A stretch of 64,000 bases of DNA from the NCBI GenBank assembly GCA_024102815.1, contig JAGFJJ010000049.1:1-64000 (forward strand), written 5' to 3'. The stretch comes from Phycisphaerae bacterium. Its GTDB lineage: Bacteria > Planctomycetota > Phycisphaerae > UBA1845. Shown here piece after piece: positions 53,372-62,190 of this stretch (its first letter is position 1; each line of letters opens with the position of its first letter). Made by a program: the position numbers and the translations under genes. The notes below the pieces were generated by a model. That model was not told the origin of the DNA, did not search any database, and saw nothing but the letters and a program-made list of their open reading frames with translations.

Positions 53372-55180
53372 GTGAACGAATTTGCATCCTTTCGCCCGCT
53401 GATCTTCGAAGTGTCGTGGGAAGTCTGCTCGCAGACCGGCGGCATCTACACGGTGCTGCGCAGCAAGTGTGCCTCCGGCATCGAGCCCACCGACAGCTAC
53501 TACGCCATCGGCCCCTACCACGAGCACGCCGCCCGGATCGAATTCGAGCCCGAACCGCACGAGGGGATCGTAGCCGAGGCCGTCGAGGAGCTTCGCCGGC
53601 GCGGGGTGGTCGTACATACCGGTCGCTGGCTGATCACCGAGCGCCCGCGCACGATCCTCATCGACATCAACTCCGTCCGTCGCAACCTCGGCGAGATGAA
53701 ATACTTCCTCTGGAAGGACCTGGGCATCGGAACGCCCAACGACCCCGAAACCGACGACATTGTCCTGTTCGGCTACACCGTCGCGGATCTGCTTTCAGAA
53801 GTCCGCTCGCGGATGAACGGCCGAGCCATGCTTGCGCAATACCACGAATGGCAGGGCGGACTGGCGTTACCACTGTTGCAGCAGCGCCAATTGCAGATTC
53901 CCTCAGTCTTTACCACGCATGCCACGCTGGTCGGGCGAAGCCTCAGTGCCGCCAACCGCAATATCTACGGCGCCCTGCATGAAATCGACGGTGAGGGCGT
54001 CGCCCGCGAACACGGCATAGAACACCGCTTCCGCATTGAGCGGGCCGCGGCACAATCTGCCGACGTATTCACCACCGTCTCGGGGATCACCGCCGAGGAG
54101 GCCGAGCGATTCCTGGGCCGGCGACCGGAGTTCGTGCTGCCCAACGGACTGCACGTCCACCGCTTCACCGCTCCGCACGAATTTCAGAATCTCCACCAGC
54201 AGTGCAAGGAGCAGATTCACGAGTTTACCATCGGGCACTTCTTCCCGAGCTACACGTTCAACCTCGAACGGACGCTCTACGTTTTCACGGCCGGGCGCTA
54301 CGAGTACCGCAACAAGGGCATCGACGTATTCATCGACTCGCTGGCGGAACTGAATCGCCGCCTCAAGGCCGAGTCATTGGGTGTCACTGTTGTGGCATTC
54401 ATCGTCTCGCGGGCGGTCTGTCACGCGATGAACGTCGACACGCTCAACCGCCAGGCGATGTTCAACGAGATCAACGACGCCTGCCAGCAGATCGAGGAGG
54501 ACATGGGCCGGCGTCTCTTCAAGACGGTTACTGCCGGGCGCATGCCCACGCTGGACGAACTGCTCGACGATTCCGCCCGCGTCCGACTTCAGCGCATGAT
54601 CCACGCCTGGCGGCAGGATCGTCTCCCGACCATTGTTACACACGATCTCAAGGACGACGGCAGCGACCCCGTGCTCTGCCACCTTCGCTCCAAGGGGCTG
54701 ATCAACGACCCGTCCGACCCGGTCAAGGTCGTTTTCCACGCCGATTTCCTCAGCCCGACGAGCCCATTGCTGGGCATGGAATACGACCAGTTCGTGCGCG
54801 GCTGCAACCTCGGCGTATTCCCATCCTATTACGAGCCATGGGGTTACACGCCGATGGAGTGCATCGTGCGGGGCATCCCGGCGGTGACCAGTGATCTCAG
54901 CGGTTTTGGCAACTACCTCATGGACCACTTCCCCGACCACGACACCAACGGCCTGTACGTCGCCCGTCGCAGGGGCGTCAGCCACGAGAATATTGTCTAT
55001 CAAGTCGCCGGCTGGATGCACGCCCTTGCCCGATCCTCCCTGCGAGAACGCATCCAGCTTCGCAACCGCGTGGAGAATCACGCCGACTACTTCGACTGGA
55101 AGAACATGGCCCGCTATTACCGCGCCGCCCGCCGCATGGCCTTGAAGCGACACTTCCCCGACCACGACATTACCGATTAG
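53372..55180 (+). CDS. Eukaryote-type (GT3) glycogen synthase
   Basis: From GTG 53372 (602 residues; the segment before it is unlike the family). N-terminal motif EVSWEVCSQTGGIYTVLRSK closely matches eukaryotic EVxxxVGGIYTVLxSK. The C-terminal catalytic segment FPSYYEPWGYTPMECIVRGI followed by PAVTSDLSGFG is the GT3 hallmark. The C-terminus has an arginine-containing RIQLRNRVENHADYFDW stretch where eukaryotic enzymes bind glucose-6-phosphate. It transfers glucose from UDP-glucose to glycogen. The bacterial GT5 GlgA is a different family. It is not beside other glg genes here. Confidence 0.92.
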   Translation: MNEFASFRPLIFEVSWEVCSQTGGIYTVLRSKCASGIEPTDSYYAIGPYHEHAARIEFEPEPHEGIVAEAVEELRRRGVVVHTGRWLITERPRTILIDINSVRRNLGEMKYFLWKDLGIGTPNDPETDDIVLFGYTVADLLSEVRSRMNGRAMLAQYHEWQGGLALPLLQQRQLQIPSVFTTHATLVGRSLSAANRNIYGALHEIDGEGVAREHGIEHRFRIERAAAQSADVFTTVSGITAEEAERFLGRRPEFVLPNGLHVHRFTAPHEFQNLHQQCKEQIHEFTIGHFFPSYTFNLERTLYVFTAGRYEYRNKGIDVFIDSLAELNRRLKAESLGVTVVAFIVSRAVCHAMNVDTLNRQAMFNEINDACQQIEEDMGRRLFKTVTAGRMPTLDELLDDSARVRLQRMIHAWRQDRLPTIVTHDLKDDGSDPVLCHLRSKGLINDPSDPVKVVFHADFLSPTSPLLGMEYDQFVRGCNLGVFPSYYEPWGYTPMECIVRGIPAVTSDLSGFGNYLMDHFPDHDTNGLYVARRRGVSHENIVYQVAGWMHALARSSLRERIQLRNRVENHADYFDWKNMARYYRAARRMALKRHFPDHDITD

Positions 55181-55367
55181 GCAAGCGGCGAACTTGAAGC
55201 CTCCGCGGACGGCGGCGTCCGCGTCGAAAGCCGTCATCGGCGCGCCCTGTGAATTGCCGCTGTGGCGGACGGCCGGTATTATCGCCCGCTGGATTTCCGC
55301 CGGGGAATCTGGGGCGAGCCGGTCCGGCACCAGGAGGTCCCAAGGGGGACGCGCGGAGAACATTTGA

Positions 55368-55796
55368 ATGGCTGAGGCAGACAACAACCATCCGACGATT
55401 CTGGGTAATGACGTTTTTTTCAAGGGGGAGCTGCGCGCTCAGAAAGGCGTTCGCCTGCTGGGCAAGTTCGAGGGCAACATCCAGAGCGAAAGCGACCTGG
55501 TAATCGCCGACGGGGCGAGCATGAACGGCAACATCAAGTCCGAGACGGTTCGCGTCGAGGGGCAGGTCAAGGGAAACCTCGAGGCAGTGCAGAAAGTCTC
55601 GCTGGCAGCCTCGGCCCGCGTCGAGGGCGATCTCCAGACCGCCCGGCTCGAAGTCGCGGAAGGCGCCATGCTCGTCGGGCAGTGCATGATTGGGGTAACG
55701 GACAAGAATCGCGGTGACGGCCGTGCGAGCGGTGCGGATCGCAGTCGCAATCAGCCGGCGGTTCCGCCACAACCGGCCGTGGCGGGAAAAAAGTAG
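55368..55796 (+). CDS. Bactofilin (polymer-forming cytoskeletal protein)
   Basis: The 142 residues form the right-handed beta-helix of bactofilins, with a polar disordered N-terminus and tail. Repeating strands: GNDVFFKGELRAQKGVRLLG, KFEGNIQSESDLVIADGASM, NGNIKSETVRVEGQVKGNLE, and VEGDLQTARLEVAEGAMLVG. Bactofilins form filaments at membranes and often organise peptidoglycan or stalk synthesis. The 3' end is duplicated nearby (55849-55872). Confidence 0.93.
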   Translation: MAEADNNHPTILGNDVFFKGELRAQKGVRLLGKFEGNIQSESDLVIADGASMNGNIKSETVRVEGQVKGNLEAVQKVSLAASARVEGDLQTARLEVAEGAMLVGQCMIGVTDKNRGDGRASGADRSRNQPAVPPQPAVAGKK

Positions 55797-55872
55797 CCTC
55801 CCACGTGCGCCAAGCCATTCCCACGAAGCGTGGACATGGCACCCGATTGGTCGTGGCGGGAAAGAAGTAGCC
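55775..55872 (+). repeat. Two near-identical 24-base direct repeats spanning the bactofilin 3' end
   Basis: Copy one (55775-55798) covers the last codons and stop of the bactofilin gene; copy two (55849-55872) lies in the spacer before the second bactofilin. They differ at two positions and start points are 74 bases apart. This looks like a small duplication of the gene's end. Confidence 0.65.
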
Positions 55873-55948
55873 GCCTGCCGGTCAGGGGCATTCGGGCAAT
55901 CTGACCGTACGGCGAGAAAAACGGCGGAGCCGTTGAATCGGGCCGACT

Positions 55949-56341
55949 ATGGCCACGCTTCTGAGCCGACAACCGGCGCTGAGAACCGTGCACTGCACGC
56001 ACTGCGACCGTCCCAGCGAGGTCGCGGTGCGGGCCATGTCCGTCTTCTGCCCCCATTGCCAGAAGCGGCTCATCCTTGAGGACTATACCATCAAGGGCTA
56101 CTACGGCGTGCGCGAGTTCGCCACCTGCGGCGATATTGTCGTGGAGCGAAGCGGGCGGGTCTCCGCGAAGATCAAAACCGGCACGCTGGTGGTTCGCGGG
56201 CAGGTCCAAGGCGACGTCCGCGCCCGGCAAATGGTCCGCGTGGAGAAGAACGGCCAGCTTAAAGGCGAGATCCACGCCCCGGCCTTACACATCGAAAACG
56301 GGGGAAGCTTCAACGGATTCGTCCGGATCGGGGTGGAGTAG
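55949..56341 (+). CDS. Bactofilin with N-terminal zinc ribbon
   Basis: The 130 residues: residues 14-40 hold two Cys pairs, CTHCDRPSEVAVRAMSVFCP and HCQKRL, forming a zinc ribbon. A bactofilin-type beta-helix follows: YGVREFATCGDIVVERSGRV, SAKIKTGTLVVRGQVQGDVR, then ARQMVRVEKNGQLKGEI. The pairing with a plain bactofilin 152 bases upstream suggests co-assembly of two filament types. The ribbon-plus-bactofilin architecture could give it a binding partner. Confidence 0.88.
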   Translation: MATLLSRQPALRTVHCTHCDRPSEVAVRAMSVFCPHCQKRLILEDYTIKGYYGVREFATCGDIVVERSGRVSAKIKTGTLVVRGQVQGDVRARQMVRVEKNGQLKGEIHAPALHIENGGSFNGFVRIGVE

Positions 56342-56464
56342 AGTGTGCCCTTGACGCACCGAGTCCCTGCGACGGGTATTCTGACGACGATCAAGCGGTT
56401 TTCTGGCGCCACAGAATCCATGCCGCAATAGCGCCCGCTGGGGAGATTCTCCCCTCCTCACGTG

Positions 56465-57055
56465 TCATTCCACCGGCGGCAACCCGACGTCGTTGCGCCA
56501 TTCCACGAGGACTTCGCGCCAGCGTCGAGGGTTCGCGGGGATCTTCGTTTCCTCGTTCTCGAGCATGCCGGGATACTTCTCCTCGACCCAGCGTTCGAAT
56601 TCGCAGCAGCGATCCGGCGGGCGACGGTTCGGCGGTGTGAGGCGCTGCACGAGGTAGCCCTCGATCTTGCCATCGTCATCCAGATAGTACGTCACACGGA
56701 TCTTGGCGGGCTGACGATCGACCAGCCGGTAGTAATCATTGGTTTCCAGGAAGTCGTAGGAGACGGTATGGCCACGAACCTTCATTCCAATGCGCTCCGA
56801 CTTGGCATTCATTTCCTTGTCCCATTCGGCATACGGTCCGCCTTCGGGGCGGAGCGGACTTCCTTCACCCTCCCTCTTTCCAAACCACACGCGAGGATTG
56901 TCCGCAAGGCAGGTTCGCGCAGTTTCGTAGTCGCCCTGCTTTTTTGCGGCGCGGTAGGCGTCAATGGTGCGCACGTAGGGATGGGTGCATCCGGCCGCCG
57001 ACAGAAAGAGCAGAGTCAGAATCGGCAAGCAGAATGTTCTTACAGAGTTCATCAT
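56465..57055 (-). CDS. Lipoprotein of unknown function
   Basis: From ATG 57055 (GGAG eight bases upstream), 196 residues. A lipoprotein signal peptide ends in the lipobox LSAAGC (about residue 20). The mature part begins THPYVRTIDAYRAAKKQGDY followed by ETARTCLADNPRVWFGKREG, an alpha-helical TPR-like opening, then a beta-rich domain with YDFLETNDYYRLVDRQPAKI. No known family recognised. It may belong to the envelope set with the upstream exopolysaccharide genes; spacing to Wzc is 131 bases. Confidence 0.8.
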   Translation of the reverse strand: MMNSVRTFCLPILTLLFLSAAGCTHPYVRTIDAYRAAKKQGDYETARTCLADNPRVWFGKREGEGSPLRPEGGPYAEWDKEMNAKSERIGMKVRGHTVSYDFLETNDYYRLVDRQPAKIRVTYYLDDDGKIEGYLVQRLTPPNRRPPDRCCEFERWVEEKYPGMLENEETKIPANPRRWREVLVEWRNDVGLPPVE

Positions 57056-57186
57056 AGCGGATTCTCCAGGAGTGGTACCGCGCAGCATTCGAGCCCCGCC
57101 GGATCGAGTGATTTCAGAATATCTGAGCAGGATGTGCAATTGAATCGGCAGGCGGTAACCAGCCGGTAACGGAGCCTGGGTGAAGA

Positions 57187-59400
57187 TCAGCTCTTGGCGG
57201 AAGGCGATGAGCGATCCGCTCCGGCCTTCTCCGCACCCGCCTGATAGTCGTAGTAGCTGCGGAGTTGCTCGCGGAAGTAACCGCCACGCGTGACTTGTGC
57301 CGCATTAAGCACGACGCCGAAAGGACGAGCGCCGACGCCGATGAGCAGGTTTGCCGCCCGTGCGGCCGCGCCGCGCGAGTTCGCCTTCGCCCGCACCACC
57401 AGAATCACGCCGTCCACCATCGTCCCCAACACCAACCCGTCGCTGGCCAGCAGCACCGGCGACGTGTCCAGAATCACCTGGTCGTATTGCTCCGCGGCGC
57501 GCGCGAGAAGCTGTCGGCAATCGGGACTGTCGAGCAGCTCGACGGGGTTCGGCGGAACGCGACCGGCGCCGAGTACGTCAAGATGTTGGAGCGATGTCGT
57601 GCGAACGCAGCTTTCGAGTGATGATTCGCCCACGAGGATGTTGCTCAACCCTGCTCCGGCGCACACGGGGAAAATGTCCTGGAGATGCGGGCGGCGAAGG
57701 TTGGCATCGATAAGCAGGACGCGACGTCCCCCTTGGGCGATGGCCGCGGCGAGGTTTGCGGCGACGGTCGTCTTGCCGTCCTCCGGTCGCGGACTGGTCA
57801 CCAAGACGAGGCGCTGGCGCTCGGCGGGCGCGCTGAACTGCAAATTGGTGCGGACGCGGCGGAACGCCTCGGCCATCATCGAGCGAGGTGCGTCGAGCAC
57901 GGCCGATTCCGCCCGCTGGATACGCACTTCTTCATCATCGATGTCAGGAACGACTCCAAGCAGCGCGGCGTTCAGATGGCGGGTGATGTCCTGCGGCGAA
58001 CGCACGGACGTATCGAGCAACTCCCGCAGCAAGGCGATGCCCACCGACATGGCGAGGGCGAGCATGACCCCGGCCGGCAGCACCAGCAGCGACGGGCTGC
58101 TGCGCTCCAGGGGCACGATGGCCTCCTGCGCAACGGAAATCTGCACGGCGCGTTGCTGGCGGAGGACCCGGCGACGACTGCTGATGTAGTCCTGAAGGAT
58201 CTGCTCACGCTCCTCGTCGCGCTTGATTTCATCGGCGACGGTCTGGTAGCGGAGCAACAGCGTATCCTGCTCCTCAAGCTGTGACTGCGCGATGGAAAGA
58301 CTGTTCTGCGCCTGGAGCAGCGCATTCTGCGTGTTGGCGTAAGCCGTGCGGAAGGCCTCGAGCAGGTCCTGCTTGCGCTCCTGGAGCTTGCGGACGCGCA
58401 TGGCCTCGAGGTCTTTGCGGGCGGCGTCCAACAGTGCCTCGGCTTGCTTGCGAACGCGATGCCCTGGACCGTACACCTGACGATCCTGCTCCATCTGCTG
58501 TTCGAGCAGAAAGACGGTTTGGGCGAGTTGTGCGACTTGCGGATCCTGCTCGACGATCGCGCGGTCCTCGGCCGTCACGGGCACGGCCGGGTCACTGTAG
58601 ATTTGCAGATATTGCTCAAGCTGGCTGAGCTGCAATTCCAGATTGGCGACCTGCTCGGAGTATTGCGCCACCTGCTGGGCCACGAGACTGCCGGCCGGGT
58701 CATTCGCGGCGCCAGGCGGGAGCTGCTGAGACAAGCGGCGAAGTTGGTCGCGGTTTTCGGCGAGCCGCTTTTGCAGATCAGTCAGCTCGTTGCCGGCATC
58801 CTCGATGGCTTCCGTGGCGAATTCCTGCGCGGTACGCCGGCGGACAAGTTCCAGCCACTGGTTCACGACAGCGTTGACAATCACCGGGCCGTCCTCGGGC
58901 TGGCGTGTTTCGAGCGCCACGCGGAGGAAGTTGGTCGACCGGACGGGCGCGGCCTGGAGTTGCTGTTCGAGCTCCAGTAGTTGTTCACCGGCCGGAATCG
59001 AACGGTACCACTGGGTTTCGCGCACCGCGTTGATTTTCAGCGCTTCGCCGAGGATGATCGGGTTCATCAGGAGCACGGCCTGCGTGCGAACGAAGCGCTC
59101 GTGCTCTTCCTGACGAAGCCGCTCGCGCTCCGCGGTGAGTTCCGTTTCGGGAATATCTGTAACGCACTCGACCAGACTCTCCGCCTCGTAGCCGGGGAAG
59201 TAGACCCACCAGGCAACGAACCCGCCCACGGCCATAGCACTGAACAAGAAGAAGAGCACGATGATCATGACGATCCGCCGCCGGAGCATGGCGAGAACCT
59301 CACCGGCGGAGGGCGCGGCGCCCGGTTCAGCACCCGGCACTCTCCCCGTTGGGGGAAGTGGGAAGCGCTCCTGAGTGGTGGCAGCCGGCGTGGTTGTCAT
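57187..59400 (-). CDS. Exopolysaccharide chain-length protein / tyrosine autokinase (Wzc-like)
   Basis: From ATG 59400, about 737 residues. The Wzz-type N-terminal half has one helix (IVMIIVLFFLFSAMAVGGFV), a periplasmic coiled coil of about 350 residues, and a second helix near 430. The C-terminal BY-kinase has Walker A' VTSPRPEDGKTTVAANLAA, Walker B LIDANLRRPHLQ and VILDTSPVLLAS. A Tyr cluster YFREQLRSYYDYQ lies near the end. It regulates polymer length and export with Wza. It lies 57 bases after the exosortase gene. Confidence 0.92.
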   Translation of the reverse strand: MTTTPAATTQERFPLPPTGRVPGAEPGAAPSAGEVLAMLRRRIVMIIVLFFLFSAMAVGGFVAWWVYFPGYEAESLVECVTDIPETELTAERERLRQEEHERFVRTQAVLLMNPIILGEALKINAVRETQWYRSIPAGEQLLELEQQLQAAPVRSTNFLRVALETRQPEDGPVIVNAVVNQWLELVRRRTAQEFATEAIEDAGNELTDLQKRLAENRDQLRRLSQQLPPGAANDPAGSLVAQQVAQYSEQVANLELQLSQLEQYLQIYSDPAVPVTAEDRAIVEQDPQVAQLAQTVFLLEQQMEQDRQVYGPGHRVRKQAEALLDAARKDLEAMRVRKLQERKQDLLEAFRTAYANTQNALLQAQNSLSIAQSQLEEQDTLLLRYQTVADEIKRDEEREQILQDYISSRRRVLRQQRAVQISVAQEAIVPLERSSPSLLVLPAGVMLALAMSVGIALLRELLDTSVRSPQDITRHLNAALLGVVPDIDDEEVRIQRAESAVLDAPRSMMAEAFRRVRTNLQFSAPAERQRLVLVTSPRPEDGKTTVAANLAAAIAQGGRRVLLIDANLRRPHLQDIFPVCAGAGLSNILVGESSLESCVRTTSLQHLDVLGAGRVPPNPVELLDSPDCRQLLARAAEQYDQVILDTSPVLLASDGLVLGTMVDGVILVVRAKANSRGAAARAANLLIGVGARPFGVVLNAAQVTRGGYFREQLRSYYDYQAGAEKAGADRSSPSAKS

Positions 59401-59457
59401 GATCGGGCTCTTTGGAGGCACAGCCGGAGGGGCTGCGCCCGGGCAAACTCTAATCGG

Positions 59458-60396
59458 TCAGGCCGACGGCGCCTCCGGCTCCGTCGAAGATTCCTCAATG
59501 AACAATCGGCTCAACAGCCATCCCAATGCGAGATACATTCCCAGCGCCAGAACGAGCATGGCGATCCCCATCAACTGGTGCGGGGTTCCCTTGGCCAATG
59601 TCTCGTAACCGTTGATATGCAGCAGGCCGGTAGCCGTGACGCGAACAACGTTGCAGAAGACGGCGATTGGCACGCAGCAAAGGACCATGATCAGACGCTG
59701 CCAGCCAGGGCGATCGCCCAGGTAGGCCATGGCGATTCCCAGCGTCACGAAGGCCATCATCAGGCGCATGCCGGCGCAGGCTTCCTCTACATTGAGCTGA
59801 CCGGGCGCACGGCCCGGCAGGACATAGTCGATAACCACAGCCTGCGCTTCGGTGTGCAGTCCCGGAATCAACAGCGGCAAGATTGCCGCTGCCGCCCAGG
59901 ATGCAAACTCCCGCAGCGGGAAGGTCAGTTGGACGTAAATCCGCTCAGGCAGGGGCACGGCCAGGGCGAGGAACAGGATAGGGAACCACGTCACACGAAT
60001 GAGCTGCCATCCGCCCATGAGCAGCGTCACACCGAAGATCGAACTCACCACGGTGATCGCCTGGATGTAACCCCATCGTCCCCACCAGGCGCTGGTGAAG
60101 AATGCCGCCAAAGAAAGTGCCAGAACAACGGCACCCGCCGCGGAGCCTCGCAAAATCACGCGCCGGAGTTCATCGCGATGAGCGTAAAGGAAGTAGCCGC
60201 TGAAGACGGGAATCAGCCAGCCGTGCGACCAGTCGGCGTCATGGATCCACCGGGCGACCATCAGGTGACGGACGGTCGGCCAGTAGACCAGCGCCAGGAG
60301 CAGCACGACAATCGCCACGCGGACGCGCGCCAGCGGGGGGACGAACTCCGTCCAGCGGGGTCGTGCGTCGATCGATCTGGTGGCGACGTCGGACAC
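59458..60396 (-). CDS. Exosortase (EpsH-like)
   Basis: From GTG 60396, 312 residues with about eight membrane helices. The catalytic triad of the family is visible: Cys207 in ACAGMRLMMAFVTLG, Arg252 in CNVVRVTATGLLHI and His273 in TPHQLMGIAML. Exosortases cleave and anchor PEP-CTERM-type proteins and cluster with exopolysaccharide genes, as here (12 bases after wza). It carries a short acidic tail (ESSTEPEAPSA). A target protein in the window is not certain. Confidence 0.9.
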   Translation of the reverse strand: MSDVATRSIDARPRWTEFVPPLARVRVAIVVLLLALVYWPTVRHLMVARWIHDADWSHGWLIPVFSGYFLYAHRDELRRVILRGSAAGAVVLALSLAAFFTSAWWGRWGYIQAITVVSSIFGVTLLMGGWQLIRVTWFPILFLALAVPLPERIYVQLTFPLREFASWAAAAILPLLIPGLHTEAQAVVIDYVLPGRAPGQLNVEEACAGMRLMMAFVTLGIAMAYLGDRPGWQRLIMVLCCVPIAVFCNVVRVTATGLLHINGYETLAKGTPHQLMGIAMLVLALGMYLALGWLLSRLFIEESSTEPEAPSA

Positions 60397-60407
60397 CAAG
60401 GGGACTC

Positions 60408-62054
60408 CTAGGGTTGCAGGATGGTTTCCCAAGCGCTGGGCAGGTTGTCCGGGTTGATCCGCGGCTCGAACGAGTCGATGTCGGCGAAGTTGCGGCTGTA
60501 AGTGAAGCTGTAGCCGACGTTGGAGGTAATGCTCGGCAGCGTGAGCGCCCGGATCCGCTGGAGGAACGGGGCGAACGGGTGCGTGCCGACGTTGATGATG
60601 TCCCCCCGGCGGATCACGAAATCCGGGTCCTTTCCGGCGAAGATGCGGTCGAGGTTGACCTGGATCATCTGCTCGCGCTGGCCGATGCGGCGATAGACCG
60701 TGCAGCGATCGGGCCAAGCCAACGGAGATAATCCGCCGGCGGCGGCGATGGCGGCCTTCAGCGTGATCTGCTCGGCGTTGAAGGCGAACGGACCCACGCG
60801 GTTCACCTGGCCCATCACATAATAGACCCCGATTTCACCGCTGACGATGCGGATCACGTCGCCGGCGCGGACGTAGATGTTCGCGGAAGGCTCGCCGGTG
60901 CGCAGCGCCTCGGCCGGGATGCGCAGAATGCGCTGGGCGGACTCGCCCGCGATGCGCGCCCACTTGGCGCTCGAAGTGGAAAGATCGAACGTGCCGCGGT
61001 CCTCGGTAAGCGGCGCCGCGCCCGGAACCGGGCCCTCGTATTCGGGATTGGCGATCCACTCACCGTCCACGTACAGGAAGGGATCGGCGGCGTCCTCGTC
61101 GACGGCCCGGAGAAGATCATCGTTTGGTTCAGGTTCTTCCGGCTCGGGCGGAGCTTCTTCGGCACCTTCCACAAGATCGATCAGGTCGGACCGTTCGTCA
61201 TGCGGAGGCTGGATCGTCTTATCCGCCGTTTCAGCATCCGGTGGCGTTTCGTAAGACTCTTCTTGATCGCCGGGCGACACGCCGAATTCCGGATCCGGTG
61301 CGGTCTCTTGCTCGCCGTTCTCGTGCGTCGCTTCGCGGCTCCATTCGTTGTCGTGGCGAAAGACATACACATCGGTGACGAACTCGTTGAGACCGCCGAC
61401 CTGGTTGATGGCGTCGAGCAGGCGGAGGTCCGGCCGCAGTATCGGGAACGTGCCCGCGCGCAGCGGGGCGTCGTTCGCAGCGCTGACCCCTACGCCGAAG
61501 ATGGAATACGTCGATTCCTGGAGATAGACGGCGCGAACAATCACATCGGGTTCTACAAGGATGTTCTTCTCCACGAGCAGCCGGCTGATCTCGTCCTCCA
61601 GCTCGGTGACGGTGAGACCGGCCGCCTGGATCCGCCCGAGAACGGGCAGGTTGATTATGCCCGTCGCGGAGACACTGATCTGCGGCTCACGGTAGGGCGT
61701 CAGGCGATCGCGGAGTTCGTCGATCTCGATGTAGAGCAGGTCGCCGCCGGAGATGGCGTACTCGATGGCATGAACCTCGAGATCCTGCGGCGAGGGGTAC
61801 TCCGAGCCGGGTACGGCCTGGGCTGCGTCCTCGAGCGTGAGCGAGTGGCGGATCTCCGTCGTGGTGGAGCGTTCGAAGCTGCCGACGATGGTGGGATCGA
61901 GCCAGCCGTTGCGGATGGAGTTGCAACCGGCCAGAAGCGAGGCAACGGGCAACAGGCAACAGGCAACCGCAGAGGCTGCGGAGCGGCCGCGTCGCGGTGC
62001 GATTGCAGTAGGCGCGTATCGGCGCGTATCGGAGGGAAGGGGTTGCCGGATCAT
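60408..62054 (-). CDS. Polysaccharide export outer-membrane protein (Wza-like) with acidic insertion
   Basis: The 548 residues start at ATG 62054. A lipoprotein signal ends in LLAGC (Cys44). The polysaccharide export (PES) domain follows with YAISGGDLLYIEIDELRDRL and ATGIINLPVLGRIQAAGLTV, then two SLBB-type segments (LRTGEPSANIYVRAGDVIRI and VNRVGPFAFNAEQITLKAAI). Between them (about residues 230-340) is a Glu/Asp/Pro-rich low-complexity insert. Wza proteins are usually about 380 residues, so this one is long because of the insert. It is the first gene of the Wza-exosortase-Wzc operon. Confidence 0.88.
   Translation of the reverse strand: MIRQPLPSDTRRYAPTAIAPRRGRSAASAVACCLLPVASLLAGCNSIRNGWLDPTIVGSFERSTTTEIRHSLTLEDAAQAVPGSEYPSPQDLEVHAIEYAISGGDLLYIEIDELRDRLTPYREPQISVSATGIINLPVLGRIQAAGLTVTELEDEISRLLVEKNILVEPDVIVRAVYLQESTYSIFGVGVSAANDAPLRAGTFPILRPDLRLLDAINQVGGLNEFVTDVYVFRHDNEWSREATHENGEQETAPDPEFGVSPGDQEESYETPPDAETADKTIQPPHDERSDLIDLVEGAEEAPPEPEEPEPNDDLLRAVDEDAADPFLYVDGEWIANPEYEGPVPGAAPLTEDRGTFDLSTSSAKWARIAGESAQRILRIPAEALRTGEPSANIYVRAGDVIRIVSGEIGVYYVMGQVNRVGPFAFNAEQITLKAAIAAAGGLSPLAWPDRCTVYRRIGQREQMIQVNLDRIFAGKDPDFVIRRGDIINVGTHPFAPFLQRIRALTLPSITSNVGYSFTYSRNFADIDSFEPRINPDNLPSAWETILQP
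61941..61968 (+). repeat. Four-copy heptanucleotide repeat (GGCAACN) in the wza signal-peptide region
   Basis: Four consecutive 7-base units, GGCAACG, GGCAACA, GGCAACA, GGCAACC, lie within the coding sequence for residues 29-39 of the Wza lipoprotein signal. Seven is not a multiple of three, so gain or loss of one unit would shift the reading frame. Confidence 0.8.
62011..62030 (+). repeat. Ten-base tandem duplication in the wza 5' coding region
   Basis: GGCGCGTATC occurs twice in a row with no mismatch, in the N-terminal coding region of the Wza gene (codons about 8-15). Ten is also not a multiple of three. Confidence 0.85.
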
Positions 62055-62190
62055 GAGGGACCTATTTCTAAGGACTTACAGGGCAAACACTTCCGCGCCG
62101 CGCGGAGTCGGACCACCGGGTGAATATCGGCACCTCGGCGCGGGGCGGTTTAGGCTCCCGGGCCGATAATCGCCGCGCCCGCCCACGCCA

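Noticed and set aside
56440..56454. GGGGAG-ATT-CTCCCC hairpin between convergent genes
   Set aside because: Stem of six with no T tract on either side; too weak to call a terminator.
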